Assembly: GCA_017407375.1 (NCBI GenBank)
Contig: JAFQWT010000105.1
Location: 1-6,812, forward strand
DNA: 6,812 nucleotides
Source: Clostridia bacterium
GTDB taxonomy: Bacteria; Bacillota; Clostridia; Oscillospirales; CAG-272
Reading direction: 5' to 3'
How positions within the stretch are numbered: the first letter of the stretch is position 1; every line of letters starts with the position of its first letter. The notes beneath the pieces were generated by a model. The model ran no database searches. It had not been told where the DNA came from and worked only from the letters and a program-made list of their open reading frames with translations. The position numbers were made by a program, and so were the translations under genes. Below are positions 5,444 to 6,812 of the stretch, one piece after another.

Positions 5444-5476
5444 GCGGGACTTGTCCTCGCGTATTCATACTTGTTT

Positions 5477-5505
5477 ATTATACGATATGCGCCGCCCGTT
5501 GTCAA
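5477..5505 (-). promoter_or_regulatory. Perfect consensus sigma-70/SigA promoter of rpmH
   Basis: On the minus strand TTGACA (5505-5500) is followed by exactly 17 bp and TATAAT (5482-5477), all 12 bases matching consensus. Transcription should start near 5470, giving a leader of about 80 nt before rpmH. The -35 lies 22 bp after the stop of the upstream oxidoreductase gene. Such a strong site fits a ribosomal protein gene and probably drives the whole rpmH-to-mnmE cluster. Confidence 0.93.
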
Positions 5506-5527
5506 GACTTTTTCCAAAACTTTTCCT

Positions 5528-6517
5528 TCACGTGGCGCTTTTTTTGTCAAAGGGATAAGAAACACCGATGCTTTTTCGGACGGCATCCATCTGGCGCAGG
5601 ACCGCCACCGTCGTGGAAAGCGGGTGAAGCTCGCTCTCGGCCCTTCCCTCGGTGATACAGCGCTGGGCCTCACGGATCTCACCGCAAAAGCCACCGTCAA
5701 AGGGAAGGGAGATCCTCTCCTCGCTGCCGTCCCGCCGCGTTACGGTATATTCCCGGGCGCTATAAAAGCAGGGCAGGGTAATGTACCCATCCTCGCCGTA
5801 AATGTAGGCGTTTTCGGGCTTTTTCACCATCGTGCCCGAGGAGAGCGTGGCGATCGCGCCGCCCTCGTAGGTGAGGGTGATGGCCGTATGGATGTCCACC
5901 CCCTCGCGGAGCGTGGAGCGGGCATCGAGCGACGTCGGCTCGGTGCCAAAGAGCATGGCGGCCAGGTGGAGGGGGTACACCCCCACGTCAAGAAGTCCGC
6001 CCCCCGCCATAGCGGGAGTGAAGATCTTCGGCTCGCTCTCGGGGCGCAGAGAATAGCAGAAGTCGGCGGAAAGCCCGCGCACCTTACCGATGACGCCCGC
6101 CTTGGCTCTTTCCACCGCCTCGGTCACCGCGGGGAGAAAGCGCATCCACATGGCCTCCATCAGGAAGGCCCCGTGCTCCTTGGCCACGGCGATCAGCTCC
6201 TCGGCCTCGCGCGCGTTCACGCACATCGGCTTTTCGCAAAGCACGGCCTTTCCCTCACGCAGGAACAGCTCGGCCGCCGCCCTGTGGAAGGGGTGGGGCG
6301 TGGCGATGTACGCCGCATCGATGAGGGGCGACTTCGCCATGGCCTCGTAGCTCTCAAAAACGTGCGGGATCGAGAATTCCTCGGCAAAGGCCGCACCGCG
6401 CGTACGGTCGCGCGATGCCACCGCCGTGATCTCACACTCGGGAACGTGGCGGATATCCCGCGCAAAGCGGTGGGCAATGTTCCCGGGGCCGACAATGCCC
6501 CATCTCAGCGGCTTCAT
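5528..6517 (-). CDS. Gfo/Idh/MocA-family NAD(P)-dependent oxidoreductase
   Basis: 329 residues, full length. The N-terminal Rossmann fold carries GIVGPGNIAHRFARD (7-21) with the dinucleotide-binding GxGxIA. CEKPM (94-98) holds the lysine conserved in the family. EAMWMRFLPA (121-130) and GGGLLDVGVYPLHLA (172-186) place it near the dihydrodiol dehydrogenase/glucose-fructose oxidoreductase branch; D177 and H184 are likely active-site residues. The C-terminus HPLSTTVAVLRQMDAVRKSIGVSYPF is also typical of that branch. It probably oxidises or reduces a sugar, inositol-like or related hydroxylated substrate. The substrate cannot be told from sequence, and no transporter or sugar-pathway gene is seen beside it. 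GGAGGTGAG lies 4-5 nt before the ATG. It starts 19 bp after the upstream gene, suggesting one transcript. No clear terminator lies between it and the rpmH promoter. Confidence 0.95.
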   Translation of the reverse strand: MKPLRWGIVGPGNIAHRFARDIRHVPECEITAVASRDRTRGAAFAEEFSIPHVFESYEAMAKSPLIDAAYIATPHPFHRAAAELFLREGKAVLCEKPMCVNAREAEELIAVAKEHGAFLMEAMWMRFLPAVTEAVERAKAGVIGKVRGLSADFCYSLRPESEPKIFTPAMAGGGLLDVGVYPLHLAAMLFGTEPTSLDARSTLREGVDIHTAITLTYEGGAIATLSSGTMVKKPENAYIYGEDGYITLPCFYSAREYTVTRRDGSEERISLPFDGGFCGEIREAQRCITEGRAESELHPLSTTVAVLRQMDAVRKSIGVSYPFDKKSAT

Positions 6518-6536
6518 GCGCTCACCTCCGGTATCC

Positions 6537-6812
6537 TTAATAGTATTTTGCGCGCTTTTTCCGTCTTACGTAAAGGAAAAGCACCGTCCCCGCGATCGAG
6601 AGGAGTATGGCACCGGCACCGATGTAGATGCCAAGGTCGCCACCCCCGCCGATCTTCAGGTCCTCCCACAGCGAGTTGGAGTATTCCAGCGCCTCGCTCG
6701 GCAGGTTGCGGAAGTAGTAGGTGTTGTAGCCCTCGAGGTCGGGATACAGGTTCTCGTCCTCAAAGTATTCGTACTCGGGGTCCAGCGCCACGGCATCGTT
6801 TGGCGTCGCGTA
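6537..6812 (-). CDS. C-terminal end of a membrane-anchored protein (5' end outside window)
   Basis: About 91 residues are visible, and the frame is open to the window edge, so the true start is upstream; the GTG at 6791 is internal in my view. The visible part is rich in acidic and aromatic residues (DPEYEYFEDENLYPDLEGY, then NTYYFRN). A Gly run (GGGG) follows, then one hydrophobic helix (GIYIGAGAILLSIAGTVLFL) and a basic tail, YVRRKKRAKYY. This is the pattern of an extracytoplasmic domain anchored by a C-terminal helix with the tail in the cytoplasm. There is no LPxTG motif. I do not recognise the family. It is followed after 19 bp by the oxidoreductase gene on the same strand. Confidence 0.75.
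   Translation of the reverse strand, partial: YATPNDAVALDPEYEYFEDENLYPDLEGYNTYYFRNLPSEALEYSNSLWEDLKIGGGGDLGIYIGAGAILLSIAGTVLFLYVRRKKRAKYY

Noticed and set aside
1..6812. Mobile element, integrase, tRNA or rRNA gene, defence system
   Set aside because: No transposase, integrase, toxin-antitoxin or nuclease motif, and no cloverleaf or rRNA segment was recognised by eye on either strand.

Overview
The window looks like a GC-rich member of the Clostridia (Firmicutes), probably a gut or anaerobic lineage related to Oscillospirales or Christensenellales. The evidence is the Gram-positive form of YidC without a signal peptide, a jag gene behind yidC, strong AAGGAGG-type ribosome binding sites, TTGACA/TATAAT promoter spacing, an RNHCP gene and a DUF421 gene. 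The genus cannot be fixed from the sequence.

The core (about 1086-5505, minus strand) is the classic rpmH-rnpA-yidD-yidC-jag(khpB)-mnmE cluster. A perfect consensus promoter drives it, followed by a 5' leader with two hairpins. Ribosomal protein L34, the RNase P protein, the YidD insertion factor, the YidC insertase, an RNA-binding Jag/KhpB protein and the tRNA-modification GTPase MnmE follow in order with tight or overlapping junctions. The one loose junction is rpmH-rnpA, which carries a perfect 16-bp inverted repeat that looks like an intrinsic terminator or attenuator. It probably lets L34 be made in excess of RnpA and the rest.

Upstream of the cluster (right end, 5528-6812, same strand) are a Gfo/Idh/MocA-family NAD(P)-dependent oxidoreductase and the C-terminal end of a membrane-anchored protein, 19 bp apart. 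dnaA and oriC, which often lie upstream of rpmH, are not here. Downstream of mnmE the usual mnmG/rsmG are also missing: the cluster meets a convergent plus-strand gene (678-1049). That gene encodes a small secreted or membrane protein with a Thr/Pro/Ala-rich stalk, and it ends in a clear terminator.

At the left end (1-594, minus strand) an RNHCP zinc-ribbon protein gene is followed by the start of a DUF421/YetF-family membrane protein gene. The 53 bp between them fold into a terminator-like hairpin that would bury the ribosome binding site of the DUF421 gene.

Most of the window is ordinary housekeeping sequence. I did not find a new multi-gene system. The points worth a second look are regulatory RNA structures (the DUF421 leader, the rpmH leader, the rpmH-rnpA attenuator) and the rearranged ends of a normally conserved cluster.
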